Part shown: in pieces, positions 1 through 54,256 of the stretch
Layout of the letters: every line of letters starts with the position of its first letter
Position numbering within the stretch: position 1 is the first letter of the stretch
From: Cristatella mucedo
Lineage: Eukaryota > Bryozoa > Phylactolaemata > Cristatellidae
DNA: 64,000 bases
Assembly: GCA_009760855.2 (NCBI GenBank)
Contig: WPIO01000034.1
Location: 1,317,001-1,381,000, forward strand
Direction: 5' to 3'
Program-made: the position numbers and the translations under genes
The notes under the pieces: model-generated
What the model was told of the DNA's origin: nothing
The model's input: only the letters and a program-made list of their open reading frames with translations
The model's database searches: none

Positions 1-1325
1 AAAAACTCAGCGCCACGAGCATTCGCAGAAGACAAGTCGCACAGACTAGGCAAATGCAGCGGCGTGTTATTCAGTGCCATATTACCAACCTGAGGTCCTA
101 CTTACTACTCTCTCCAAATGCCCATCGTCTTCTGTGCTCTTACATCCTGGTGTACAGGTGAACTCACAGCAGTTCCTCACAGCATTTTCCATGTTCGTTT
201 GGATTGTCCTTAGTGTCCTTTTGCGTGCTGACACTGAGTACCATACCGTTAACCAATGGACATGCATACGTCTTATGACCCGCTTACTTTCCAGCATATG
301 CAAAATTCCCAGAATGAAACTTTGGTCCTCCTAGGCCGTCATAGAAATGCATTTTATTATTACGATACTTGTGTGCTTTTGCATGCTTGCCTGTGCATGA
401 TGACCCTCAGTTATTGTTTGTCTGGCAGCGAGTTCTCACGTGTCTGCTCAGAGATTTAGTTCTCTCGATGTCGATGTAGCAGCCAACGAGATGCTCAGGT
501 CCCAGGTAAGGCCTCTGCAGCTTAAGCTAAAGAATTTCCTTGCCCATTTCTGAATTGATTGTTGGGTAATCTTTGAAGTTGACTTTGGTTTGCCGAGCAG
601 TCATAATTGCATCTTCAAGCAGAATCCCGGTACGTTGGTGGTGCATTGCTGGCAATTGTGGTATTGGCCCGGAGACTGAAGTCAATTGCTTGCATTGCAA
701 CTGATTGCATTTGCCCAGCGATATGAAATTTGGTGCTTACACTATAAGCAAGCATAAGGCAGTGTTATATTCAAACAAATTTAGAGCTATGCCAAAGATA
801 ATTTCCGGTTAATTCGCATTAATTTGTGGTGGATAATGGAGGATTGATGAATTGGCTCCTTGCACTTCGCCATGTGAGAATAGACATGTGCAACGGCATG
901 AAATTCTGTGGATACTTTCTACATGGAGTGTGGTGCAATGTTGAATTGCAAATTGAACTACTTGAAGAAGCCGGGTCTAGTCAATTTTTGTGACTTTACG
1001 GTGGATTAGGGTAATGGTCCGGGCGAGTGCAGTGTATTGAGTGATAACGTGATGCCTAATCAATAGTGCAAAAACTGGTGCCTACCATGGAATCATGATG
1101 CAGTGTAACATGTAATCGAAATTGGAGATTTTCGGCTTTGATTTCTGGTCGGTTTAAGTCGGACCCTATTGGATTCGGCACCGACTATTTTGGTCAATTC
1201 GAGAAGGATTGTGGTGCAACGCTGCCAGACTCAGACAGCCATTTGCAGCCTATCCCCGGTTTAAACCCAGGAACGACCCGAATTTGGTTTAGGAAATAAT
1301 TTCTTAATGAAAATACATTTCATTT
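1..1325. other. 3' flank of the INF2-like gene, no gene seen
   Basis: Unremarkable, moderately AT-rich sequence with no open frame that looks coding, no recognisable repeat and no RNA gene. It may include part of the INF2-like 3' untranslated region or an unrelated intergenic segment. Confidence 0.5.
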
Positions 1326-1415
1326 GTATAGCACCATAAAAGAACTCAATCTTTGTTCTGGCGCTTCATACATGCTTCAGAGTTCGAGCCCACGACCCCG
1401 GTCATTAAATGAAGT
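1326..1415 (-). mobile_element. SINE family 1, truncated and diverged copy
   Basis: On the minus strand it reads a tRNA-like B-box region (GTCGTGGGCTCGAACTCTG), then GAAGCGCCAGAACAAAGATT and GAGTTCTTTTATGGTGC. The order and motifs match the fuller copies at 47658-47836 and 59688-59818. The 5' (tRNA A-box) half is missing. Confidence 0.65.
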
Positions 1416-1582
1416 AACATTGACATTGATCGAGGCAAAAATCTTAACCACTGGGCTTGTTCTTGTAAATGAGATCGTAGTTTGTCGTAATTTGTGCTGG
1501 ACATTCAAAAATATTCAGCTGCAATTCGAATTACGTGAGATTGAGGTTAAAGCATTTTGATGCTCTCGGGACGCATTGAAGT

Positions 1583-2042
1583 TTGCACTCCTTTGAAGCT
1601 TCATTCTCCCTTAATTCTCTGGCTCCAGCCTACCTATCAGAACTACTCTCCCACCGGGCAAAGAATCGTACAACCAGCTTTTCAGACTCTAATCGTTTAG
1701 CCATACTTCGTCCGAACCTCAAAACTGCTGGTGACCAGGCTTTCAGTTTTTATGCTCCCAAAGCTTGGAACTGATTATACGACGTATGCTACAACATCCC
1801 TTGACATGACATATTTAAAAAGAAGCTTAAAACATGCCTTTTTATGACAGCATTTGGTGGGTTTTTATGATTCGTCCTTATCGTGCATATGTACCCGATT
1901 ACACTATGCTTGCTGTTTTCGGATGTTACTATCAATCATTTGGTAATGCTTTCTATACAGCGTCTGGAAAGTGCCTTGAAAGAGATTCAGTTCTCCGAGA
2001 GTGCTGTATAAACGTATTATTATTATTATTACTATTATTATT
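1583..2042 (+). mobile_element. L2-like LINE, 3' end of RT ORF plus tail
   Basis: The open stretch contains SLAPAYLSELL, FSDSNRL, PNLKTAGDQAFSFYAPKAWN, the conserved C-terminal block of the reverse transcriptase ORF seen in better copies at 53118 and 62124. It ends in the family 3' signature (GAGATTCAGTTCTCC...) and an (ATT)n run. The copy is 5'-truncated and carries stops. Confidence 0.85.
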
Positions 2043-2171
2043 AAGCTCTCCTGACAAATTAAAGTATAGTTGCACTGGCTGTTATGGTGGTGGATTGCTA
2101 CGCCCAAAGCAACCGTGGCAGTCGGATGATTTTTCAAAGTGATTTGAGCCACGACTTCCGACGGCCGTTCC

Positions 2172-45328
<43,157 letters not shown>

Positions 45329-47657
45329 CTACCGGCGGCAACTGACGGCAATCTCCGATCGAAGCATGGTTTGTCCTAAATGTCAGGTCTAGGGGTTCGA
45401 GCGGTCAGCCGTCTAGCAGCGCAGACGGCTGCAGAGTCGTGGCGTCTGACTCAAGCGACTGCTATCACGGTCCGGGAGCAAAAAATCCTCTGAAGTCTAT
45501 TGGTCGAACTAAGCGGCTTTAACGACCCGACGAGGAGGCAGCCCCTCCCACTCGGCCACGCGTGCTTGGCCAGCAGATGCCGGGCCCCGATTTAAGCCAG
45601 TTCTCGACACTTCATCCGGGGAAAGGCTGACATCGTTTAAGCGTGTGCATGGCACGTTTGACACCTACCGGCGGGGGCACTAACTCATGCTGTATCCTAG
45701 CCGTAGGGCAGCACGGTTCACGCTCGCCCGACCACATCTTACAGTTGGCGGAGTGATCAAAGAGCCGAGGCTTCTTGGCTGCTGGAGGCCGGAATCCTGG
45801 ACCTAATCAGTCGCCGGCTGGCTCTCTCGCAACATTCGAGGAACCGGCTTCCAGTCCTTCGGCCGCAACGGGCATATCGGCGACTGCCTCTTCACCACAT
45901 CCTAAGGCCGGAGAGACAACGCTTCGGCACATCAGCTGCCGCCTTCCCGAAAAATTGAGCTGCACCACTCCCGCGAGCTACAGTAAGTATTCAGGTATAT
46001 GCAGGACGTACATTTTCGGCCAGGATCACTGTGTCACCTCAATCAGATCATCTGTACTTACGGTCTTGACTGGAAATGAAATTGAAAAGCAGCCAAACTT
46101 GCGTACGACCTGGTTCTTTTTGTTGCAGCTCATATACTGGTTAATACCAACGTCTGTAACAGTCTGAGTCTTTCATTGTCTACTTGTACTGCTGTCGAGT
46201 TGCAAAAAGATTGTTTGAGCCCAGAAGCTTCATATCGCTTAGTGCCGTCATTTAATTCTTTCACGAGAATTTCACTGGAATCGGCATCGACCGATCATTG
46301 CTAATGCTCAGGTGCTAGCGATCGATATATTACTCCACAGCCGGTTGCATAGGACTGCATACTATAAGCGCTATTTTTGCATATATGAATCACCTTTGGA
46401 CCTACAGTTTCTTAACTGGATAAAACTGGATGAGGTTAAGTTATTTCCTGGTACAAGCAACCGGTCACTGTCTGCATTATATAATGAGGACACCGGCAAG
46501 ATAGTTGGCTAGGGGAGGGGAGACACGCGTTTTCAGCTTGCTAATACGCTTAACTGGAGGAGCACCATTAAAGACCGGTCGCTACCACAGGTTTGTCGTC
46601 ATTTGGCAAGAACACCACCAAATATTTTTCTTGCTTCGCTGTCTCGATCGCGATCATCAACAGTTGGCCGGTGATAACGTCAGTGGTTACCTACACAGGT
46701 CATCGGCACTCTTATTCCTGAATGGGTGGCAATGGTCAAGTCCGCACTCTTAATGATCAAGCAGTTCAAGAGCGGTATGTTGGACTGACAACCGTGATAA
46801 GTTTCACCATTTCCTACTTCAAGCTGACGTTACCTGGGTATTAAAAGGCAATGGTGTTAGACTCGTTGTATTTTATGAAATTTATTGGCAACTTTTTGAA
46901 GACACCGGTGCTTCCTGCGTGAAATGCTGAAGCTTTGGTCTGCTAGATCGGCCACACTGTTGTCGACTGATAAGATTAAATTCACTTTTCTTAAATTAAA
47001 ATGATTAGAAACAGATTATTATGTCATCTATATCTAGGCGGCATAGCAGCTCAGTAATGTAATATTATGCTAGTTGCACTTTAGGCTTTGAGCCAGGCAG
47101 TTTAGTTGTGCTCCGGACGTTGAACCAGACTCGCTGTACAAGGCTGGTGCTGGACGCTGGCAGCCCTCGGCGAAGGCTGTAGAGCAGGCTGTTCTACGGC
47201 ACGGGCGTGGACTTTATGAATACAAGCTGGAAGCTGTCCACTGCTCGCTCGCTGAAGTATTCCGCTATCGCCGGCATACCTGTATGTATTGGTACCTACA
47301 AATCGCTGGGCGCAATTCAAGGTTCGGGCTTTTTCGGGATTCGTCGAGAGTCAGCAAGGACCAGCAGCTTCACGAGCACTGCTTTTGGCCTGACATCAAC
47401 GCAGGAGCCTCTAGAGCAAGATTGTAGCACCACTTATGAGCTGCGGCAGGATAATTTAGTTTATCAGAAAGATCTTTTTATGGCAAATTTAAAAAACTTG
47501 CAGATGTAAGATAATGGGTCAATCCTATTGGAACCACGTTTTTAGTTTCCTGGTTTAATTAAATGTCAGCGTTTTGAATGGCAAAATTAAGATTAGGCAA
47601 TCAATGGTGTGCACACATTTTCTGGCAGCCTGCCTAAGCTAACAGGTAGCGACTCAA
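45329..47657. other. Upstream intron of the INF2-like gene or intergenic, no gene recognised
   Basis: The missing N-terminal DID exons should lie at or beyond this side. I looked for the usual W-x-x-x-F-(L/I)-E-x-G-G-L block on the minus strand and did not find it here. Plus-strand frames such as 47207-47509 match nothing known to me. Confidence 0.4.
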
Positions 47658-47836
47658 AGAAAAAAAAATATTTATATAGCGCCCCAAGAGAACTTAATCG
47701 CTATTCAGGCGCTTCACATAGGCCTCGGGGCTTATATATATCACATATGCCCCGGGGCTCGAGCCCACGACCTCAGTCAGACCTTGGTCGCGGCTCGAGC
47801 ACCTTAACCGCTAGACCAAACCAGCTCGGCAGACAT
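47658..47836 (-). mobile_element. SINE family 1 (tRNA head, LINE-like tail), near full length
   Basis: On the minus strand: pol III A-box-like TGGTCTAGCGGTTAAGG, B-box-like GGGCTCGAGCCC about 50 bp on, then GAAGCGCCTGAATAGCGATT, AAGTTCTCTTGGGGCGCTAT and an AT-rich end. The tail resembles the 3' end of the L2-like LINE in this window. Confidence 0.87.
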
Positions 47837-48419
47837 GTTGATGATATGTGAGGCCGTCGCAGCATTACAGATGCTACTTAAATACATGTCAGAGCAATAC
47901 GAACATCTCTTGATGGTACTTCTTCAATGTTTCCAGTCCCTAATATAGTCAGGATAGCACACAGTTATACAAGTGCTATTAGGTATAGCCAAAGAGGAAG
48001 AAATCTCAGGAAGAATTTGGCTTGCTGAAGAACATTTTCTATCACCATATTATTCTGTGGGCAGTAGTTGAAGAATTCAGTGTGGAAAATTAAAACTCAT
48101 TCGTGGCGATATAACATCAAGACACTAGAAAGAATCAAGCAGCATAAAGAGCACTGGTAGCAGTATGAAATAAAGTAGGCACATTTAATGCCCTGGAATC
48201 GTACAGTGCATTCGGCAGCCCACGCATGACCCGCAACCCAAATTGATCTGTTCCGCCAGCAGACAGGAAAGGATGTTACTGCACTACGTCCTGAAGGTCC
48301 CACAGAGCTGGTTTTGCTGCGGAAGCTCGCTAAATATAACCGACAATAATAATAGCACTAATAATTGCAATAGCTGCGTGGCTAGCATCACATGAGATTA
48401 TCAAGTCAATGGGTGATGT

Positions 48420-48835
48420 GATGTCAGTTGAGAGTGAAATCCAGGCTTTGGAGCATACGACTTGATGGCACGATCTCCAAAATTAATAAGGTTGGCTTGA
48501 GATAAAGCAATTAGAGGGGAGGCAGTGGGGCAGTCTGTACGATGAGAGAATCTTCCTGTTGCGAAATATGAGGGTGGGAAGTAAGAGAATAAAAAATTAA
48601 AGAGTGCGTGGCAGAACGTTGAAGCTGATCGCTGCTCGATGGGTGGCTAGTGAAAATTGGTGAGAAGTGGTGTAATGCTACGGTTTGGAGGTTAACAACA
48701 GGCTAAACTAGCTGCCGATATTTGAAAAAAACTGGAAGCTCTTGCTGAACGTGAAGGAGGGCCTGCCAGTAATAATAATAACCATAATCAAAGGTCGTTT
48801 ACAATGCATGTTCAGGGAGTTTAATCTCTATCTAG
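48420..48835 (-). mobile_element. L2-like LINE relative, diverged
   Basis: GTTGAGAGTGAAATCCAGGC, TTTGGAGCATACGACTTGAT and GGCACGATCTCCAAAATTAA parallel the GGGAGTGAGTTCCAGGCTTT and GGCACGGTCTCCAAAGAATT stretches of the main family. A second (AAT)n plus 3' signature occurs at about 48770-48835. Confidence 0.6.
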
Positions 48836-49176
48836 GCAGCAAGAGAATCTATCCCTCTGGGTTCGCGAAATGCGTACTATCAAGCATGCAAAAGTAAACG
48901 AGTGTCGTGATTATGCTAGCATGCTGAAGCAAACACGTGTCGTGATTAGGCCAGCATGCTGAAGCAAACATGTAGACACTCATGGCCAGAGGGTAGTAAG
49001 ATCTCTGGCAAGTAGCTATTTACAGAAGTCAAGTCATGAATCGATCAGCTTGGCTGTGTGGTCCCTATTTAAGCAAGCCCTAACGTTTTGTCGTGCATCG
49101 AGTTCATTTTCTTTCCGGAGCTATTCATCGTTTGCGAGATGCATGATGCATTTTACTGACTCTTAACCTGAAGTGA

Positions 49177-49526
<350 letters not shown>

Positions 49527-51544
49527 AAGAGATAGCCACCGAGCCAGCGGTGGACACCCGAGCCGTGTGCACCCGCCGCGAACCTTCGGCGAACCTGAGC
49601 CCAAGCGGTAGCACCCACTCGTAAGACATTGCAGAGTGCGACTATTCTTGTCGATTGAGTGCCATTTTGAAGGAACTATTAAAACTACGCTTGCTACAAT
49701 TGTTAGATTAGGATCTTGTTTAAGGCAATTTGCTGTAACTGAAGCCACAAATGCCATAATCTACGGAATAGACTTAAAGAAATGCCGATTTCAATAAATA
49801 GTGTCTCTTGTCGTCTGGGCTTTAAAGGAATCGCTTGGACTTCGGGCTCCAAGCTGTGATTATCGCTCGGTGGCAGTGGCCTTGCCGATATCGCTCTTGA
49901 AGGCTACGGAATAGGCGGATCAAAGTTAACGACGTGAATTTGCTATTTTAAGGCCCGACAGGGCTCTCAATCGATTGCTGTCGTGCTCAGCTCCGCCGGC
50001 GCCTACGGGTACAGCTACCTTGCTATTATAGTCGCACGCTTCGCCCCGTCTGTCAGTCGCGTATCTGGAAAGAATAGCTATGTGAGCTGCCTTTGAGGCG
50101 AAAGACTTTAGCCGTTGCAGGGCGTTCGTTACGTGCGGTGCCTTAAGTGTGACAATTGCGACTAGGATTCTTTAACAGCGACTCTTGGCCCTTTGGCTAG
50201 ACCGGACGATTTTCAGAGTCTCGCCAGAGGCTCTTAGCCCAGTGCCCGCTGCTGTTGGTGCTCTTTGTAGGAGTTCCGATGTCGCTGGTTCCAATCAATC
50301 CGGCAGCAGGCCATTCTCTCTTGCCCACTGCAACCCGGATGTAAGCCACTTGAGCTGTTCTGCTGCTATATTGGTGAGGCTGCTGAATCAGCAAATCTTG
50401 CTTTTTTTGTTAGCATTCTGGTGTCTCAGCATCCAAGCTGCTATTTGCACACTGCCGTAACTCAAGCCAGATTCAGATTTAGCTGTCAAAGACTCTTTTA
50501 ATCTTTTGGCGACCCGCTAGCGTAGGAATGTTTCCGACTCAACTGCTGCAGAGCGGCTCTGACGATGCCAAAACCTGGAGAGGATTTCTGGCGATGAGAA
50601 AGAGTCCGCGTATCACCCATCACTGACGCAGAGGCCGAATATTCTTCCTTCAGAGATTCTTCCGAGAGATCTCGTCGCTGCGGCCCGCACCGTGCAAGCG
50701 CTAACCTGCCTGGCCTATTTCAAGCTGAGCTGACCCTCGGGCTTACAACTCCAGTGCTCCTACCGCTTAATGTTGCAAGCCGTCTGTCGCTGAATGTCGA
50801 CGTCAGGTGGCATCGGCAGTGACCTAGCCTAATCCCCAATAGAGCACACTTGATCTTCTCCATTAATTTCGTTACTACCGATAAGACGAGCAGTTTGACA
50901 GTTTGCCCATTCTTCTTTCTATTATGGAAGCTTTGTGCGCCGACGAGATCGGCTTGCTGAAATTCCACGTTTGATTGCGATCATAGGGATGGAAGATCGC
51001 AAGATTGATATCGATTATCTTCGATACTCGATTGGTCCTCGACTGGCTTGTTTCACATACCGAATGCTTTCTTCCTAGTGGAAAATTTACGAAATTCTTG
51101 ATCCTGCAATTGTTAAAGAACTTGGACCACTCCGGCGAATCAGACAAAGGCAACGAAAACTTTCCATCAACTGGTCGATCTGCAGCTCTTTAATTTTAAT
51201 GACACGTCGCGGCAGCTTCTCAGCTAAAGTCCTTTGCCTCAAGCGCATCGACCGTAGCTGGTGCTAGTCCACGAAGACACACGACGGTCACACTGGTGGA
51301 GCTGGAGGCTCGAAGGGCAGCTCGCACGACCCCGACGCACGACCTCCATGCGTGCAATTATTTATTATGCCGCCAGTAGCTGAGCACAGCAACAACCAAG
51401 AGTGTCCATAATCTATCTACCTGATATATCAAGGCTTTGTCGTTAGGGTTCGAATAGTCAACTCCATAAACACAGAGAGAAATGTATGTATAGCGCCATC
51501 TATAGCACAGTGCTAAAAAATACTAGCTGGTCTTACGGCCTCGT

Positions 51545-51620
51545 TTTGGATAGCGGCAGAGGAGCCTTGAAGACTATCACCCCCGCTTGCAGGATTCGAA
51601 CCCACTATATCGGGAGCGAA
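51545..51620 (-). mobile_element. SINE family 2, fragment
   Basis: GGAGCCTTGAAGACTATCAC, CCCCCGCTTGCAGGATTCGA and ACCCACTATATCGGGAGCG follow the reversed family order. Confidence 0.62.
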
Positions 51621-52504
51621 ATCTGCATCGCGTAGCAGAAAGTATAACTTTCCAGCTCGAGGGCCATACTACAGCTATCTAACCATCCCTTGAATCAGGC
51701 TTTGTATAACGTCTAAATATAGATTCTAATGTACGCGGTTGTCAATCGGACCAATTCAGCGACCGTTAAAAATCTCCCAAGCATCGCAATGCTTTCCCAA
51801 GCATACATTTCACTACATCGTAGTAACCGACGGCTTGTGGCGGCTCTCTGGTGGTGGCTCTCCCACTTTAGACGTGAAGCAGGAGAGGCAGACGATCAAT
51901 GTAAACAGCATACACGCTGTCCTGGACGGAGGAGGGGGTCGTCTGCAACCGCCTGACTTAGAACTGAATGAGAGTGTTCTCATCACAGTTGCATCGTCAC
52001 GTGCAATGTGGTCACGGCGATGCTGGCTTGCTGCCTCCGCCTCCATCCGTGTAGCTCTTTGTTCGCATCCATCCATGACTCGAAATGGCTCTTTGAGAGC
52101 CATTTCGAGAGGTCTTGCCAGGCTGAGAATGACCACCACTACTTTCAGTGGTTTCTCAGCTGTACTCGATACTCGATGCCAACGCATTCACATGCTTGTC
52201 GAGCTCTTCGACTACTTGCTGAAAGCACATTTTATCGCTGCCTCACTCGCACAGTAATCGTGCAACCCACCCAACGCATTCCACAGCAAAAATTTCGGAG
52301 ACCGTCGAGGATCCGTTCTTCTTTTCACTTTTTGCCTCTGTCAGAAATGTAGTGCGGTATTTTGGCACCGAATAATAAAGACTTTGGACTTCTTTGGACC
52401 TCTCCACTAAATCGACCAGCATATATGAAGCACATTCTTTGCTTATCAATTAGAAAAAACTACGCCACCTAACAATTGAAATTAATCATTTGGTTGTGTA
52501 TTCA

Positions 52505-53015
52505 TAATAATAGTAATATTACATTTTATTGGCGCCCACGGAGAACTCAATCTCTTTCTAGGCACTTTACATTTGCTGCAAAACGTTCGAATGTGGCAGC
52601 ATGTGGTTGCATGCTCAATAAACAACAAACATAACATGGTTAGGGGTGACAAGCACAGGGTCAGCATGCAAGTGTGGTTAGTGGCAGCATGCACAGTGTC
52701 AGCATGCATAAGCACACAAAGGACGAATCGCATGGACCCACTAAATGCTGTGATAAATAGATGCGTTTTTAAATTTTTTTAAATACGGAAAAGTCAGGAG
52801 ATGTCGTGACGCAAGTCGGGAGTGAGCTCCAGGCTTTGGGAGCTTACGAACTAAAGGCACGGTCTCCAAAGAATTTGAGATTTGTATGAGGTCAAGGGTC
52901 AACGATTAGATTCCGAAAAGCGGGTGGTGGTACGATGCTTAGCCTAGTGGGGCAGTAGATCTGACAGGTGGGCTGGAGCCAAAGAACGAAGGTGACCTTC
53001 AACCTTAAAAAGTAG
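52505..53015 (-). mobile_element. L2-like LINE 3' end, head-to-head with the next copy
   Basis: AATAGTAATATTACATTTTA tail, GAGAACTCAATCTCTTTCTA signature and 3' UTR motifs (CAGCATGCATAAGCACAC), then decayed RT C-terminus. The 5' ends of this copy and the plus-strand copy that begins at about 53,110 face each other across roughly 100 bp. Confidence 0.85.
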
Positions 53016-53111
53016 CTAAAAAGGCAACTGTACCTCCCAGCGAGCGTTCGCTGGGTCACGTGTGCATAGTCCCTTATTGCCCTATGCGTGCTGAGGCTGT
53101 GTTATGTCTAT

Positions 53112-54256
53112 AGTGCTGATGTGATTGCCAAGCACAATCTAGGCTTTAACTTCTATGCGGATGACACTCAGTTGTACTTTTGCTTCGATCCCTCCCAGCC
53201 TTCGAGCACCTCAAATTCTCTAAACTCACTTGCTGCATGTATTGATGACATCCGCACATGGATGGTAGCAAATTTTCTAAATCTAAACGATGATAAAACT
53301 AACTTACTAGTTATGGGCAAACCCAGTGTGATTCAGAAATTGGAAAGGCTGACGCTCAAAATTGGCTCTGCCAGCATATCTCCTGTCGAATCAGCTCGAA
53401 ATCTAGGTGTCATATTCCAAAGCGACCTCTCGTTAGACGACCGTATCAGCTCCACGGTCAAAGCTGCCTATTTTCAGCTTCATAATATTGCTAAAATTCG
53501 GGCTTGTTTAGATAAGGATACCACGTCTAAGTTGGTCCATGCATTCGTGACATCTCGTCTCGACTTCTGCAACTCACTGCTCACTGGCCTACCAGCATGT
53601 GCGATCAGGCGATTGCAGCTGGAGCAAAACTCTGCAGCTATGCTTGTCTGTCGTGAGCGTCGCAGTTGCCACATTATTCCACTTCTCGCCGACCTGCACT
53701 GGCTACCAGTCAAGCAACGGATTGACTTCAAGGTTTTGTCGCTCACTTTTAGGTCCTTTCATTCTATGGCTCCAGCCTATCTCTCCGACATGCTCCCCCA
53801 TCAGGCCAAGCGTCGTACCACCTGCTTTTCGGAATCCAACAGTCTAGAAATACCTCGTACAAACCTCAAATCCTTTGGAGACCGTGCATTTAGTTCGTAT
53901 GCTCCCAAAGCTTGGAACTCCCTCCCGACCTGCGTCAGAACATCCCCTGATCTGACCACATTTAAAAGGAACTTAAAAAACACACCTATTTAGGACAGCA
54001 TTTAGTGGGTCCCTGTGATTCGTCCTTCACGTGCTTATGCGTGCTGACACTGTGCATGCTGCCACTAACCACATTTGCATGCTGACCATGTGCATGTCAC
54101 CCCTAACCATGTTATTCATTTTGTTTGTTTTTCAAGCATGATTTTACTTATCATTTAATTGCATTTCCCTTTGCAGCAAATATAAAGCACCTAGAAAGAG
54201 ATTAAGTTCTCTGAGGGTGCTTTATCAAGTACATTATTATTATTATTATTATTATA
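53112..54256 (+). mobile_element. L2-like LINE: RT C-terminal half plus complete 3' end
   Basis: The open frame to 53993 starts just before the catalytic palm and reads DVIAKHNLGFNFYADDTQLY, FLNLNDDKTNLLVMG, ARNLGVIFQSDLSLDD and LHWLPVKQRIDFKVL, ending SPDLTTFKRNLKNTPI. F/Y-A-D-D is the RT active site, and the downstream blocks are typical of L2/CR1-clade elements. The 3' UTR and an (ATT)n tail follow to 54256. It lacks endonuclease and N-terminal RT, so it is 5'-truncated. It is the best-preserved copy and a useful reference for the others. Confidence 0.93.

Noticed and set aside
47207-47509. Plus-strand frame beginning MDFMNTSWKL
   Set aside because: It faintly recalls the M-N-x block of DID domains but is on the wrong strand and the rest does not align. 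Treated as chance.
51739-52257. Overlapping plus and minus frames of 170 and 124 residues
   Set aside because: Neither shows a family motif, codon structure cannot separate them by eye, and no splice context supports either.
53112-53993. Open frame as a possible host gene
   Set aside because: It contains the YADD reverse transcriptase motif, and matching 3' pieces occur many times in the window, so it is a 5'-truncated LINE.
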